Position numbers and translations under genes: made by a program. DNA of 64,000 nt from Terana coerulea. Taxonomy: Eukaryota; Basidiomycota; Agaricomycetes; Polyporales; Phanerochaetaceae. The DNA is taken from positions 558,001 to 622,000 of the forward strand of contig JAKOGH010000005.1 of assembly GCA_024811115.1 (NCBI GenBank), read 5' to 3'. The notes beneath the pieces are model-generated. The model made no database searches. It had not been told where the DNA came from and was given only the letters and a program-made list of their open reading frames with translations. Positions 1-11,400 of this stretch are shown piece by piece; position 1 is the stretch's first letter, and every line of letters begins with the position of its first letter.

Positions 1-1
1 C

Positions 2-231
2 CCGTTCTATGCCAACTTTGTCCCGCTGCTGCCTGTGCTTCCTAGCTTCCTTCGCGACTTCGCGCAATGGGTGAGTTGATAGCTGCCAGGTGATTCGTGT
101 GCGGTTACTCACCAGCATATTGCTAGCTCTCTGGATGCGACTACGCTATGGAGGATTTTGTCAAGGTCTCGGGACGTCGCCCTGAAGAGGGACCTGCCCC
201 CGAGACCCCGAGCCGCTTGAAGGCGGAGTAG
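2..231 (+). CDS. 3' end of an unidentified gene (partial)
   Basis: Two exons can be read: 2-70 (23 codons, still open at the left edge) and 127-231 (34 codons and TAG), joined in phase 0 across a 56-nt GTGAGT...CTAG intron. The 57 visible residues begin PFYANFVPLLPVL and end in a Pro/Glu-rich polar tail. I do not recognise the family. The gene enters from the left of the window, so its start and most of its domains are missing. Coding character is supported by the clean intron and the absence of stops, not by homology. Confidence 0.5.
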
Positions 232-362
232 AGGTCCCTCAACTATATCGTTAGGTAGTGCCAGCTGCAACGAGTACTGGATGTTACCCATACTTTGCTA
301 TGGGCGCAGCTTAGCCGATTAGAAATTGAATACAGCAGTTTCACCAACTCTACCCCGTTGGA

Positions 363-372
363 TATATATAAA
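363..372 (+). promoter_or_regulatory. TATA-like box
   Basis: TATATATAAA lies about 143 nt upstream of the ATG at 515. It is a plausible core promoter element for the Ser/Pro-rich gene that follows. The distance is somewhat long, so a 5' UTR or an alternative start between the two is possible. Confidence 0.35.
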
Positions 373-514
373 CGGTCCTTCAGGTGCGTGTCTGTGCTTG
401 AGCAGCTCACAATCTTAGCAGCCCCTTCGTACTCTGTAATCTCTTGGGCAACTCTTGGGATCAAAAGGGCAGTTGTTGCCCCACTTCCGCTTTGGGTCTC
501 GACGAGGGACTTCG

Positions 515-2638
515 ATGTCAACTCGCTCGCGTGGAGCTGGCAACTCCCGAAGACCTCAGGACATGTTCGACTCTCCTCGCCTGGCTTGCCCGCAACGCAG
601 TACATCCTCGACGTCCAGGATGCTCTCCAGTCTTGTTTTGTTCCCCAGCCGCCAGTCGTCGGCCAGTTCTTTGGCGAAACTCATCAGCGACGGGCCGAGG
701 CCCTCAAGTTCACCGAGTGATGGTAACCTGAAGGCAGTGGAAAGCTCGCAGGATGCGCGATGCGACGGCGCGTCGTCGGTGTTGCGACCGAGTTCTGGAG
801 CGGAAAACAAGCCTCATCTGAATGTGGTCACTTCAGAGAGCGTGAGTCGATTTATCTGGCGCGACGTCTCAAGAGTTATCTGACTTGAATCGACAGGGCC
901 AAGTTTTGGCTGGTGTCAAAGCTGCGATCTCAGTCCAAGTACGTTTGGTATCGTAGCGCATATAGTCTAGCTGCCTAAACATATTTCATAGGCAGATATT
1001 TCTGTGACTGCGCCAGATGAGAACCGCGCCCCGGACGCCGCCAACACTACCGCCGATACCTCGACGGAGACGACGTGGCATACCCCACCTGGCAGTGAAA
1101 GCTGTCTGAAGAGCATATACTTCCTTGCATCTGGATCATCGAGGGACATATGTACTTCTACTGAAGCGTCGAATAAGGAACTCTCAGTACTCTCGGAGAG
1201 TGAGTCGCTGCAGGTTCGTCGGGGCAAGATCGAGCCACTTGGCATCCCCCTGCCTGCGACGTATGCGGATGCCACACACGTAAGCTTACCTATAGTTCCA
1301 CCGCTATAATTACTTGCGCTGAAAATGTCTTCGTAGCTCGCTTCCCTGTATCCCACCCGGGCGGACCAAATCCTAGCGCTTCCGCTGTCCCCCACCAAAA
1401 GAACAGCAACGGCAAACAATTAATACTCTCACAGTCATTCCTGGGCAGCATGATCAAGCGCATATAGTCAGTCCGAAGAACACACACACTCCTAGCAAGC
1501 CGAACTGGGCGCTGGCGCCGGATTCACCCTCTGAAAGTCCTTCCAAGGACAAGTCTCGTAATCAACGTCGCAACTGCAACCGCAAAGACCAAGGAGGCGA
1601 GGATACGACCCAACCGTCGGATAAGGCGCGGACAGTCAAGAAGGCGGCAAGTCAAATTGGGGAAGGCAAGGTGAACGGATTTGAGAAACCGAAGACGCAA
1701 CCCAGGACGCCGCAGGACACACGCAAAGGCAGCGAGCGGAACAAGACCCGGCGCTCCTCTGGAAAGCAAGACGGTCGCTCGCCTGATTCCGGTATCAAGA
1801 AGAAGAGTCGCAGCAGCGCGTCCTCCACCAAATCTCAATGTTCTGCCGGCAGAGACTCGCCTCCTCGTTCAGCCTTTCCACCTTGCCCAGGTCGGATGCA
1901 TTGATCAAGGAGCTCCAGAAGTCTCGCGGTCTCGATGAAGCCCCTGCGTTCAGCAAGACTCGCACGCCTGAGCCTCCAACGCGTGCATCCTCGCTGCCTG
2001 TTACTGCCAGCTCAACCCCAAGCCATCTCGCCGACCCACCGAAGTTAGTTTGGGTTGCCAGCCACGACGGTGTCTTGCGTCCAGCTCTTATGGTTAGCAA
2101 CAACTCTCCAGCCCTCGCTATGGCTACTCCTACTGTGTCTCCTCAGTCTATGCCTACTGCCAGCCATACTCCGCCGACATCCGTCACTACTGGTATGCAA
2201 GTGTTCCGCCCTGCGGCCTCCTCTTGAACGCCAGAGAATGCTCCCTACGGGGCCAACTCTGCTCCTCCGAAGTGTGTCGCCAATGGACCCAGGAAGAGCT
2301 CAGACGCAGACATGTCTAGAGGCTCAGTTCAATCATTCCCCTCGACTGTTGTCAATGAGCGACCTAACGACGAGCGACTCAATCGGTGGTCGGACAGCAA
2401 GTCTACGAGAGGCAAGACGGCCGACCGGTCGCGCTCCAGGAACCCTAACGGCCCGCCCACGATGCTGTCCAAGGGGGACGACGGCAACAACTGGCGAGCC
2501 TCGAGACTCCGCCGTGGTACCCCGGCGGTACCCAACACAACTATTCCCCCGCCGACGATTGGCGCGCCCGTCCATACCCAATACTGGCCTACTCTCGAGG
2601 AGATCTGCGCCGGGAAGCCAGCCCAGCCTTCATTCTAA
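515..2638 (+). CDS. Ser/Thr/Pro-rich disordered protein, function unknown
   Basis: Exons 515-841, 897-938 and 992-1279 join in phase 0 through canonical short introns. Further down, a block with WALAPDSPSESPSKD (about 1507-1550), a Lys/Ser-rich basic stretch (1670-1850) and a C-terminal part join across a 42-nt intron at 2193-2234, ending PVHTQYWPTLEEICAGK...SF before the TAA at 2636. Between 1337 and 1860 the reading frame changes at least twice with no convincing intron, so the middle of the model is unreliable. The protein is low in hydrophobic residues, without membrane segments or a recognisable domain. It is probably a disordered regulatory or RNA/chromatin-associated protein, but that is only inference from composition. 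Confidence 0.5.
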
Positions 2639-2951
2639 TTTCCACCGGAGTCGTCACCTCCAAGCAATCGTCCATTATAATTATGTCTCGTTTTGTGTGT
2701 TGTAGGTTTGTTCTACTGATTACTTAGAAGTATCTCCTTCGCCCCGTAATTTCTCCTAATACCCTGACCCCACATAAATAATAACAGCTGTAATGAATGG
2801 ATGTGTTTTATCGTGTGAATGTTCTGTGAGGGTATTAAGGATGCGTCGATGAGTTACTGCGTGTACCGCGGGTCCCAGTCCTGCAGCTGAAAGCGTTGGC
2901 GTCGCCTCCTTCACGCGTTTGGGCGCCAAAGCAGCCTCAACCTCTCCGGTC

Positions 2952-3544
2952 ATGTCGACCCCAGCGCCCTTCACCGCTGCCCACAAATCCTACGTCAAGT
3001 CGCTCTACAGGCGATTCCTCACCAATGAGCTGAACTGGGTTGTACGCAAGGACATCTGGCGGGGCCGCGCGCTCGCCATCCGCGCAGAGTTCGACCGAAA
3101 CCGGTGAGTGCGGACGGTACTCCGTGCTGCCCCCGCTGTGTGGACTGACCTGCGCCCTCACCTACCCGCGAACTTGTGCGAACGAAGCAACGTCCACGAT
3201 CCACGTGCACTGGCTGAGCTCTTTGACAAGGCGGAGGCAGAGCTTGCTGCTAAGCGGCATCCCGACCCGTACCGACGTGAGTTCCTTTCCCTTCGCTAGA
3301 CTACACAGTGCTCTGAAGCTATCTCTATTAGCTCCTACGGCTCCGGACGGTACCAAATGGTGCGTCGATACATATATTGACAGTGAAAAGGTGATCATGC
3401 TCAGTGCGCAATTACTAGGGAACGCAATCTACCTGTACGTGACCTCCAAGTGCCCACGAGAACCGAAGAGCTCATTTTGCCTTGCAGCCTCCTGTTGGCC
3501 CTCTGTTCGACCACCGCGCATACAATGATTCTAACGCTCACTGA
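2952..3544 (+). CDS. NDUFB9: NADH dehydrogenase complex I B22 subunit (NDUFB9, LYR family)
   Basis: Five exons (2952-3103, 3188-3276, 3332-3359, 3419-3434, 3488-3544) splice into an exact 113-residue frame. The N-terminus carries the LYR signature in SYVKSLYRRFL, followed by conserved NELNWVVRKDIWRGRALAIRAEF-type sequence, NVHDPRAL, and the C-terminal YRPPTAPDGTKWERNLP and GPLFDH blocks. All of these are typical of the accessory B22/NDUFB9 subunit, which sits in the membrane arm of mitochondrial complex I and binds the acyl carrier protein through its LYR fold. Length fits the fungal family. No cleavable presequence is evident, as usual for this subunit. Exon 4 is only 16 nt (codes ERNLP), so gene finders may miss it. 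It is tail-to-tail with RRN3. Confidence 0.93.
3419..3434 (+). other. 16-nt micro-exon of NDUFB9
   Basis: Flanked by ...TTACTAG and GTACGTG, this exon supplies the last base of the Trp codon and the codons for Glu-Arg-Asn-Leu-Pro. Without it, the conserved TKWER motif and the reading frame into the last exon are both lost. Confidence 0.85.
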
Positions 3545-3757
3545 AACCTGTACCGTTGTACATGCGCATCACATACCATCATATCGCGCTGCGTTTACTC
3601 GAGTCTGAGACTGCCATCTGAGCTCAAGCACGTATAGCCGACAGAACGGACAACCCTAATGATGACAGCACACGTATAGCACAGTAAATCCATCATCGAC
3701 ACGAAAGCAGCTAACGTAGACCCAAAGCAATATAGCCCAACGGTACAACGACAGCGA

Positions 3758-6302
3758 TCACGATACTGACATTACAGAGCCGACACTCATGGGAATCTGG
3801 GGAAGAGAAGGACTGATACTCATGCCACCGAAGGACGCGCCAAGGTTATCCGCCTCAGCGTCGCCGCTTAGTCCCGCAAAGCGAATGGGGCTGGAACCAC
3901 CGATCTGTGACGGAGACAGTGGTGGTTCGCCTGCCACGCCGTCGCCGCCCTCGTCCTCTTCGTCATCATCCTCATCCTCGTCCTCTATAGCCACGCTCGA
4001 CCATTCCCGGTACACGCTCTCGATATAAGTTCCTGAGCGCGGGAGCTTATATGGGTCGAAAGGGAAGAAGGTGTTGAGCTCGGTGTGCATTGAGTTGCCC
4101 GTAACCAGTGGGTTGACGAAGCGTCTATGGTGCCCTTGTGGACGTGAATTCGAGTTGTTTGAGGTTGACGAATATTCGGAGCGCCTGTTGGCTTCGATGA
4201 TGGAGTAGCAATAGAGAAAATGGGTGGCGTGTGCAACCCGCGCAAACTGCATGACCACATTTGAGCCACAGACCTGGAGGACGGTAGTGAATCAGCACAA
4301 AAGTTGGAAGACAGTTGAATTTTAAGACTCACCTTTAAAGGGTTCAATTCACACTGCACTACCCTCTTAAGGACTTCGAGCTCAGGCATCCATTTCCCTT
4401 GCGCACGGTCGGCGGTATCTGCCAACTCATCCAACTCCTCTGGATCGTGTGTAAGATCTCGCCACCGGAAGCAGAAAATGAGGAACACAGCCTGGGTGAC
4501 AGCGTAGAAGACGCTGTGCTGCGCCAAACTCGGCGGTGCCGCTCCCGTTTGAGTCACGGCATCCACGATGTCAAGACGACTGTTGAGGAAGTTACACAAG
4601 CAAGCGACGACTTGCCGTGCACTGTCCTTGTCCACGAATACCGCTCGACTGACGAAGCTCGCGATATAACTTGCGGCAGCTGCCCGCGTGACGGCGGGCT
4701 GATCTTCCTCAAGGAGAGCTTTGGAGACAAGCATCCCCTGGAACAGGTCGCTGAACTCTGGATCGAGTGAGGAGAACCAGAACACCAAGAACTGCGTGTA
4801 CCGTGACTTGAAGGTGCGAAGGATGGTACGGTCAAAGATGGAGAGCAGTGTGAGGAACTGAGTGCGATGGAGGGCTTTGGCTTCTTCCTCGCTTTCCAGG
4901 ATGTGTAAAGGATGTGGAGTGAGTGGTGTCGTTGCGGATGAAGCGAGATCAGGCGCGGTCGGTGTCGGAAGACCAGACAGCAGACCGGCATGCCATCGTT
5001 TATGCGTCTGCGCGAAATGATCGAAGATGTTCTTGAGAATTGCGTCGAGTTTGTTCACCATGTCCTGTACATGTTGTATGTTGGTCGGCTCTTCTTGGGG
5101 TTGATCCTCGGAGTCGTCAACCTCGCCGTCCGCCTCGGACGACAAATCGCTCAAGTTCTCGTCGTCATCGTCGTCGCTCCCGTCGTCCGAGTCGAGTTCG
5201 CCTTCCTGACCAACAATTGTGTCGAAAGGATCGAAGTCGAAAAGTTCTTCTTGAGCGTCCACTTCCCGCTCTTCCAGTTCCTCAAGCTCGACTTGAATCT
5301 CGACCTGGTAGCTGCATGAGCGAGCGTACGAGTACAAGTACAAGAGCACTCGCGACGTACATCGATTTGGATGGCACGGTCGATGATTGTGGCCAATATT
5401 CGGTCAGACAGCTCGGGGCAATAATCCGTGATGCGAAGCAGGTTGCGGATATATGTGACCTGGGCTGCTTGGCTCAACCTCTTGTGAGGGAAATTTTTGA
5501 CCAGGAGGGGTTGTAATGTCGATGGTAGAGTAGGGACCAGGGCAAGTAGATGCTCCAAAAGGTAGTGCTGACGATCATAGACAGTGCGGCGGGTGATAGG
5601 TCGTGATGATGACTCCGGTGCACTTGCGTCTAGGGCTTGCAGTCCAGATTCTGTACGTCGTGTAAGTGGCTACTCGCCAAGCTTGAGACATGACGCACGA
5701 TAGGTTAAGCTGTTCGCAATCTTTCCCAATACCAGCGTCAGGTACTCCGGCTTTGCGCTAACTAGCGAACCCACGAACGATATGTATGACTTCACGAAAT
5801 TGTTGTCCATGGTTGCCCAGGGCATGCTGATCACCGCTTCCACGAGGGCGGCGTGTACACGGTCCAGTCGGGAGACGACATGCGAAAGAGCAATGACCCA
5901 AAGTCTCAGCTGCGAGGATGTCATAGGGTTATTACTTGAAGCTTGCTTTTGACTGAACTGATCCACGAGTTCGTCGAAGGCCTCACTGATACCCTACGGC
6001 CGTAACTGAGTACAAGATGAGGAAAAATCATGTCTCGAAATGACACACCTTCGACTTCTGCTGAAGTGCATTGTTAATGAAAGCAAGATACATGTCTTTC
6101 CGATACTGTTCATCTATAATGGGTGGTTAGCCAGGTGCTCACACGACATATTAGTGAGGACGCACCTTGCTTGATTCTGGAATTAGTAACCATTGGCCTA
6201 GATGAAGAAGAGCCGCTTGATGATCCCGAATCTCTCCTTGATGATGCCGGCCGCTTTTTATATGTCTCCAGAGGGTTAGTGGTCTTTCAGTGAGAGGTCC
6301 AT
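3758..6302 (-). CDS. RRN3: RNA polymerase I-specific transcription initiation factor RRN3
   Basis: RRN3/TIF-IA bridges RNA polymerase I and the core factor at rDNA promoters in the nucleolus. Conserved blocks in order: KQDEQYRKDMYLAFINNALQQKSK (about 6180-6050), the HEAT-like N-terminal half (5966-5690), LLRITDYCPELSDRIL...RAIQIDVEIQVELEELEE (exon junction at GATG/GTCGAG near 5360-5300), an acidic insert (5250-5100), the central block with FLVFWFSSLDPEFSDLF and AAASYIASFVSRA, and the C-terminal HTELNTFFPFDPYKLPRS...YREW block with an acidic, Ser-rich tail. The likely start is the ATG at 6302-6300; reaching it requires one extra A near 6286 to be removed, otherwise the first Met would be the one in RPMVTN near 6190. 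Convergent with NDUFB9. Confidence 0.9.
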
Positions 6303-6911
6303 GGTGCGCGTGCTCGTGGGTAACGGTCCCGCCTTGGTCTGCCTGCTGTTAAAGTGAGAAAATCTGGAGTGGCCATCCGTGACCCTCGACATTCGGGGGG
6401 CAACAAAGTGGCGTTTGTAAATCGGAGATGGTGTCGACTTGCCCAACAGCGAGCAGCGAACGGACGCAAAGCAAGTGTAATGCAGCAGACCCGTGCAGGA
6501 CAGGCGAAAATTGGCTGACTAAGCGGAGCATCATGATCTCTCATCAAATTCCCATTGAGGAAATTTACTTAACTTAACTTCGGCGCGCCTTCGGCATAGC
6601 CTGATTTTAGGAGAGTGAAAAGTCACTAAACGGCCTTTGTTAAAGTTTGTATTGCTGAGAACAACCCCATCCTTATTTCTTCTACGTAGAAAGGATATAT
6701 TAACAAAGGAAGCTTTTGAGCACTTTCTGAACAACCAAAATCCAGCTTTGCCCGAAGCGCATTCTCACATATAGCCATACGTATGCGGCCACCCGCTAGG
6801 TCACTGCGACACAACACGAGCGACGACCATACAACATAATATTCTTTCCACTCAACACCCCGTTCTTGACCAACTAGCAACGGATACCGACTAAACTTCA
6901 GCAAGTTGAAG
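6303..6911. other. Intergenic region between divergent RRN3 and nucleoside hydrolase
   Basis: About 610 bp, AT-richer than the flanking exons. Short open frames here have no recognisable similarity. It presumably holds both promoters; no clear TATA box was seen. Confidence 0.4.
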
Positions 6912-8316
6912 ATGAGACCTCTCTGGCTTGATTGCGACCCTGTGAGTGTTCAGCTTCTTCAGCGATTTCCGTACTCACATATAGCTAGGGCCACGATGAT
7001 GCCACAGCCATCCTTCTAGCCATTCACTTACCCGAGATATCTTTGCTTGGGGTCTCGACTGTAATAAGCCATGACTAATCATGCAGCAGCCAGTCATGAT
7101 CTCGCTCACTCGATTTTGCATTAATAGGTCCACGGCAATACCGATGCAGATGACACAATGAAGAACGCCGCGAGATGTTTGCATGCATTTGGCGCGCCTC
7201 TACCGGTGAAGGTCTACCCGGGAGCGACCCAACCACTACTACGGGCGGCACGGTATGACCCAGAAATTCACGGAGTTGGTGGTCTTGGAGGCGTTGAAGG
7301 TCTCCCTTCCATTGAGCTCGCTGAGGTGCGAGCGAGACTACCCGCCAACGTCTCCACCGTGCGTGCCGTTGAAGGCATAGCAGATGCGATCCGCAATGTA
7401 TGGAAGGACGGAACAGGCCAAAAGATTGTCCTCGTGTCTACTGGACCGATGACCAACATTGCACTGTTCTCGAGTGTCTATCCAGAGCTTATAGGCGGTG
7501 TAGGTGAGTAGTACCCTCCTGTCACTTTGCTCTTATTTAAGATGCGTTCAACAGAGGAGATCATATTCATGGGAGGCGGAGTGGGCCGTGGCAAATCGCT
7601 CGGCAGCAGCTGGTGAGCCAGCGATTTGTTCTACTTACCATCACACACGTTGAAAGCAACGTGGGATCAGAGTTCAACATCCTCTGTGATCGTGAGTCGC
7701 AGCTAGCGTCTTGAAAGAAATAACCGACCTTTTCGCACTTAGCTGAGGCCGCTCAGATCGTGCTCAATATTCCTATTAAAGAAGACCATGGTCCCGCTCA
7801 ACGTCACCCATACAGCCATTGTTACGCGTCATTGGCATGCCGAGATCTTGTCACCAGGTTTTGATCTGCAACAGGAGACGACGGCACTTCCACCAGCCAA
7901 AGACGGCACTCAGACATATGTTATCCACTCCTAATCAGCTTCTTTGCCGGAAGCATACAAAGCCGTCTTCGGGTTCATGGATGGCCCACCTATCCACGAC
8001 GCCCTGACAATCATCTATGCCGCACACCCAGGGCTGTTTGGAAGCAGACGATTCCACGTGGACGTGGAGTTGCAAGGAACTCACACTGTTGGTGAGACAG
8101 TGGTTGATATGTGGGATTACCTGAAATGCGATGATTCTTGGGGACGGAATGGCAAGAACTGCATCGTCACGGGAGTCTCTTGGCGTATGCTCATGGCTAT
8201 GTACTCTGTCGCGAGCTTAGCTGATGCATTGCCATTGCTAGGTTGAGGGGTTCTTCAAACTTTTCGTCGAATGCATCGCTCGCTGCGATGAGGTCTCTCC
8301 TCTCAACAAGAGCTGA
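6912..8316 (+). CDS. Inosine/uridine-preferring nucleoside hydrolase (frame-broken)
   Basis: This enzyme family hydrolyses the N-glycosidic bond of ribonucleosides in purine/pyrimidine salvage. Exon 1 ends in WLDCDP and exon 2 begins GHDDATAILLA; together they form the Asp-rich DxDPGxDD calcium-binding motif. Exon 3 contains VHGNTDADDTMKNA. Later blocks are VLVSTGPMTNIALF, the glycine-rich MGGGVGRGN, EFNILCDPEAAQIVL, MVPLNVTHTAIVT, the substrate-side GPPIHDALTI and the C-terminal EGFFKLFVECIARCDEVSPLN. At least five one-base disruptions occur (near 7592, 7781, 7930, 7949, 8172), each restoring the family sequence if a single duplicated base is ignored. Either this is a decaying copy or, more likely given the same pattern elsewhere in the window, a run of sequencing insertions. 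Tail-to-tail with the formin. Confidence 0.85.
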
Positions 8317-8477
8317 TTCAAATGCGCTAACCATACATGCGCTACATAACAAATGTTCAAGATATGCAAGATAGAGATGGGCAAGGAAATGGATACACGA
8401 CTTGTAAGTATAATATGCAAAAATATGTGAAGCTTGGAAATATGGTCGTCAACAGTCGTTAAGGTCATGAGGGTATA

Positions 8478-11400
8478 TCAGTCAAACATCCTGCTAGCTC
8501 TCGCGCCGTCCACGAATATCTTGCTGACGGGCCTATGTGGACGGGCTCTCCTCCTTCCGTCTCTCATACTGCGAATCGCCTGATCTAGGTCACCGCGTCC
8601 GACAGACAGGCCGGCAGCACGGCCTTGCGACGAAGGGGGCTTTGATGGCTGTGTGTTGACGTCGCCCAGTTTAACAGTCTACAAGCCAGAGCAATTGAGA
8701 AAAGTATTGCCAGTCGAACACAATTGATCACTTACGGATTCCGCGGTAGGGGTCTTGGGTGCTTCCTCTACAGTTACTTGAAGAGTCTCCATCTTCGCGG
8801 TCTTGGCTTCCGTGTCATGTACTTCCAAGGCTGCTTTCTGCAAGGGAATCAGCTATTTATCAAGCCTATCTCCGGATGGACTTACCTGTAGCGACGATGA
8901 GAATGTGAGAATCAGTCCAAAGAAGTCTTCCGGCTTGGGCGCTTCCGGTGCATCTGGGTTCTCCCCGAAGAAAGAGAGCATAGACCGCAGCTCTGACTCC
9001 AGAGAGCTGGACATCTTCGTCAGAGCGTCGACACTGCCGCTGACCTGCTGCACAAATGGCTGCATAACAAATATGAAGCGGTCCTGAGGTGGAAGACGCA
9101 TCCTCTGCAGCTGCTTGATCTCGCCTTGCAACTGTGACAGGCCTGTCGACAATCCCTGAACGGAAGCCGTAATAGTCTGCACAGAGACTGGAAAGACAAT
9201 CAATCTAGGCTGCCCGCGTTGAGCGAGCAAGTCGACTGACCTCGCGCAGCAGCCTCCACATGTGGCATTTCTTCGATGAAAGTAACGAGATTCGGATCGC
9301 TTCGCAATAGCACCCGCGCAACATAATGCAGAAGAGTCGGGCACTCCGGAGATCCTTTGGCCGTTCTCGTCTCTTTCAGCTAAGGATGAATATTTTAGAA
9401 GACGTGGACTCCTCAAAACGACCTTAGCAACTGACCTTAAGCAGACCGTCTAGCTGGAATCCTCTTGCGCCTCCGCGGAAAGTGGACCCATTCAGCGTGT
9501 TTCCGACAGCCAAGATCGTCTGTACACGGATGATGAGTGTTATATAACAGCCAAATGGCGCGATATGGCTGACCTGCAAGATACCCTTGAACCTTTGGGA
9601 AGAACGAAGTTCTCGAGATGCATTTCTGACGATGTTCAACTCCGGCCTAATCTCTTCAATCTCGATCTCGAGTTTACGTCTGTACAGCATACAATCCAGA
9701 CGCTCAGTCAACCTCGGAATCGTTATGATCTACAACACGCTTCAGCAATAGTGCAAAAGACTATGAAGTGAGCTAACAAACCTGGCTGAAGAATTGATCT
9801 GCTTTCGAGAGCCTGCTCACATCACCGAAATCCTTAATCCTCGTCATCTGAAAATATATTAAAATTAGCAGATGTTTGTGCCCATGCAGCCGATATCGGC
9901 GACAGACCTCCTCCGGTGTCGGTAGCTGTTTTCCGAGTGACTTGAGCTCGTCAGAAGACAGCTTGGTATCATCGACCTCCAGGATAGCCTGCCGGATTGC
10001 AGGAAGATCCAACTTGATTCTGGCAAGCATGATCGCTGTATATGCCATTCCATGAATAACCAAGCCTATATAGACAGGCAAGGAATGGCTCACCAACGTT
10101 CTGCGCCCGCGTGATATCCAACAGTGTTGTAACATCCTGCTTCTTAGGCGATGTCACAGAAAGCTGAGAGTTGGTAGGTGTGCCAGTGTCAAGAGAGAAA
10201 GTGGCCTCCAAATCCGTCAGATCAACACTAATGCTCTGGCCGGCATCATCCCAGATCGTAGCTGAGGCCACCGGCGTAGATAGTTTATTCCAGAAAAATG
10301 GCTTCAGTTTCTTTGCGGGCTTCGTGATCTTGGGGAAGGGCACCCGGCCCATAGGAGGTGGTGGCGGTGGGGGAGAGCCAGGCGAGCGTGGATTCCATGC
10401 AGAAGGTGGTGGCGGTGGTGGTGGTGGTGGAGGGCCGCCCGGTACCAAGCTCGTGGGCGGCGGAGGAGGTGGAGGTGGTGGTGGAGGCGCTCCAGAGCCT
10501 GTTGGAGGTGCAGGCGGGGGCGGGGGCGGGGGCGGGGGCGGCGGGGGCGGAGGACCAGAAGATAAAGACGGCGACATCGGTGGCGCAGGAGGCGGTGGGG
10601 GCGGGGGTGGGGGCGGAGAGAAAGCGAGCTCACGTGATGGAGGGGGGAGGGGGCGGCGGCGGAGGTGGCGGAGGAGCAGACGACGACGAAGATACTGTAT
10701 CGTCACCAGCAGGTACAGGCATAGTTTTGGCTCTGGTTGGCCGCGGTGGCGGCGGCGGCGGAGGTGCGACTTTTTGCTTATAGTCGTGCTCGGTCAGGAA
10801 CTTAGGCTTGGCGGCCAGTTCCTCTCTCAGCTGTTCGACCGTACGCTTGAGTGAAGCAATCTCATCTTCCATCTGGGTCAAGCTCTCGTTCGCACGGCTT
10901 GCAAGGAGCTGAGCGTCCACGTCCGCATCCCGGGCTTCTTCTCTGTGCTTGAACCTCGTGTAAACGGATTCCAGAGCGCGCTTCAGATATGTGACCTCTT
11001 TCTCCTTTACTCCGGCACTTGCCTCGAGTTCGCCATTCTGCAACAAAGCTTTAGCATACACCTATGGCGAAAATAAGACGGATAATCGGCAAACCTGTAT
11101 CTTGAGATTGGTGATCTCATCCATCAAGCTATTCCACTTCACCCGATCCCGCTCTCGCTTGGCTTTCTCCTCCTACGCCGATAATCAGCCACTACAGTGC
11201 AGACAGTTTCGGAAGTGTTGCACACCTGTTCCCGATTATCAACAGGGTTTTGAGCCTTCAGTCGTTCGAGTTCTGCCTGCAACTGAATGACCTGCTTCTC
11301 CTTCTGGACAAGTCGCTGGACGAGTCCATGGAAATTCTACACGCAGCACGTCATGGGTATATGCGGTACGCGAGCACTTAAAAACAACAAACCTCTCCTG

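Noticed and set aside
6580..7198. Two GGCGCGCC octamers
   Set aside because: Short palindromes expected occasionally in a GC-rich genome; no spacing or context pattern.
10171..10854. Long glycine-rich open frame on the + strand opposite the formin FH1 region
   Set aside because: It is the antisense of the proline-rich FH1 repeats; lack of stops follows from the GGN/CCN composition.
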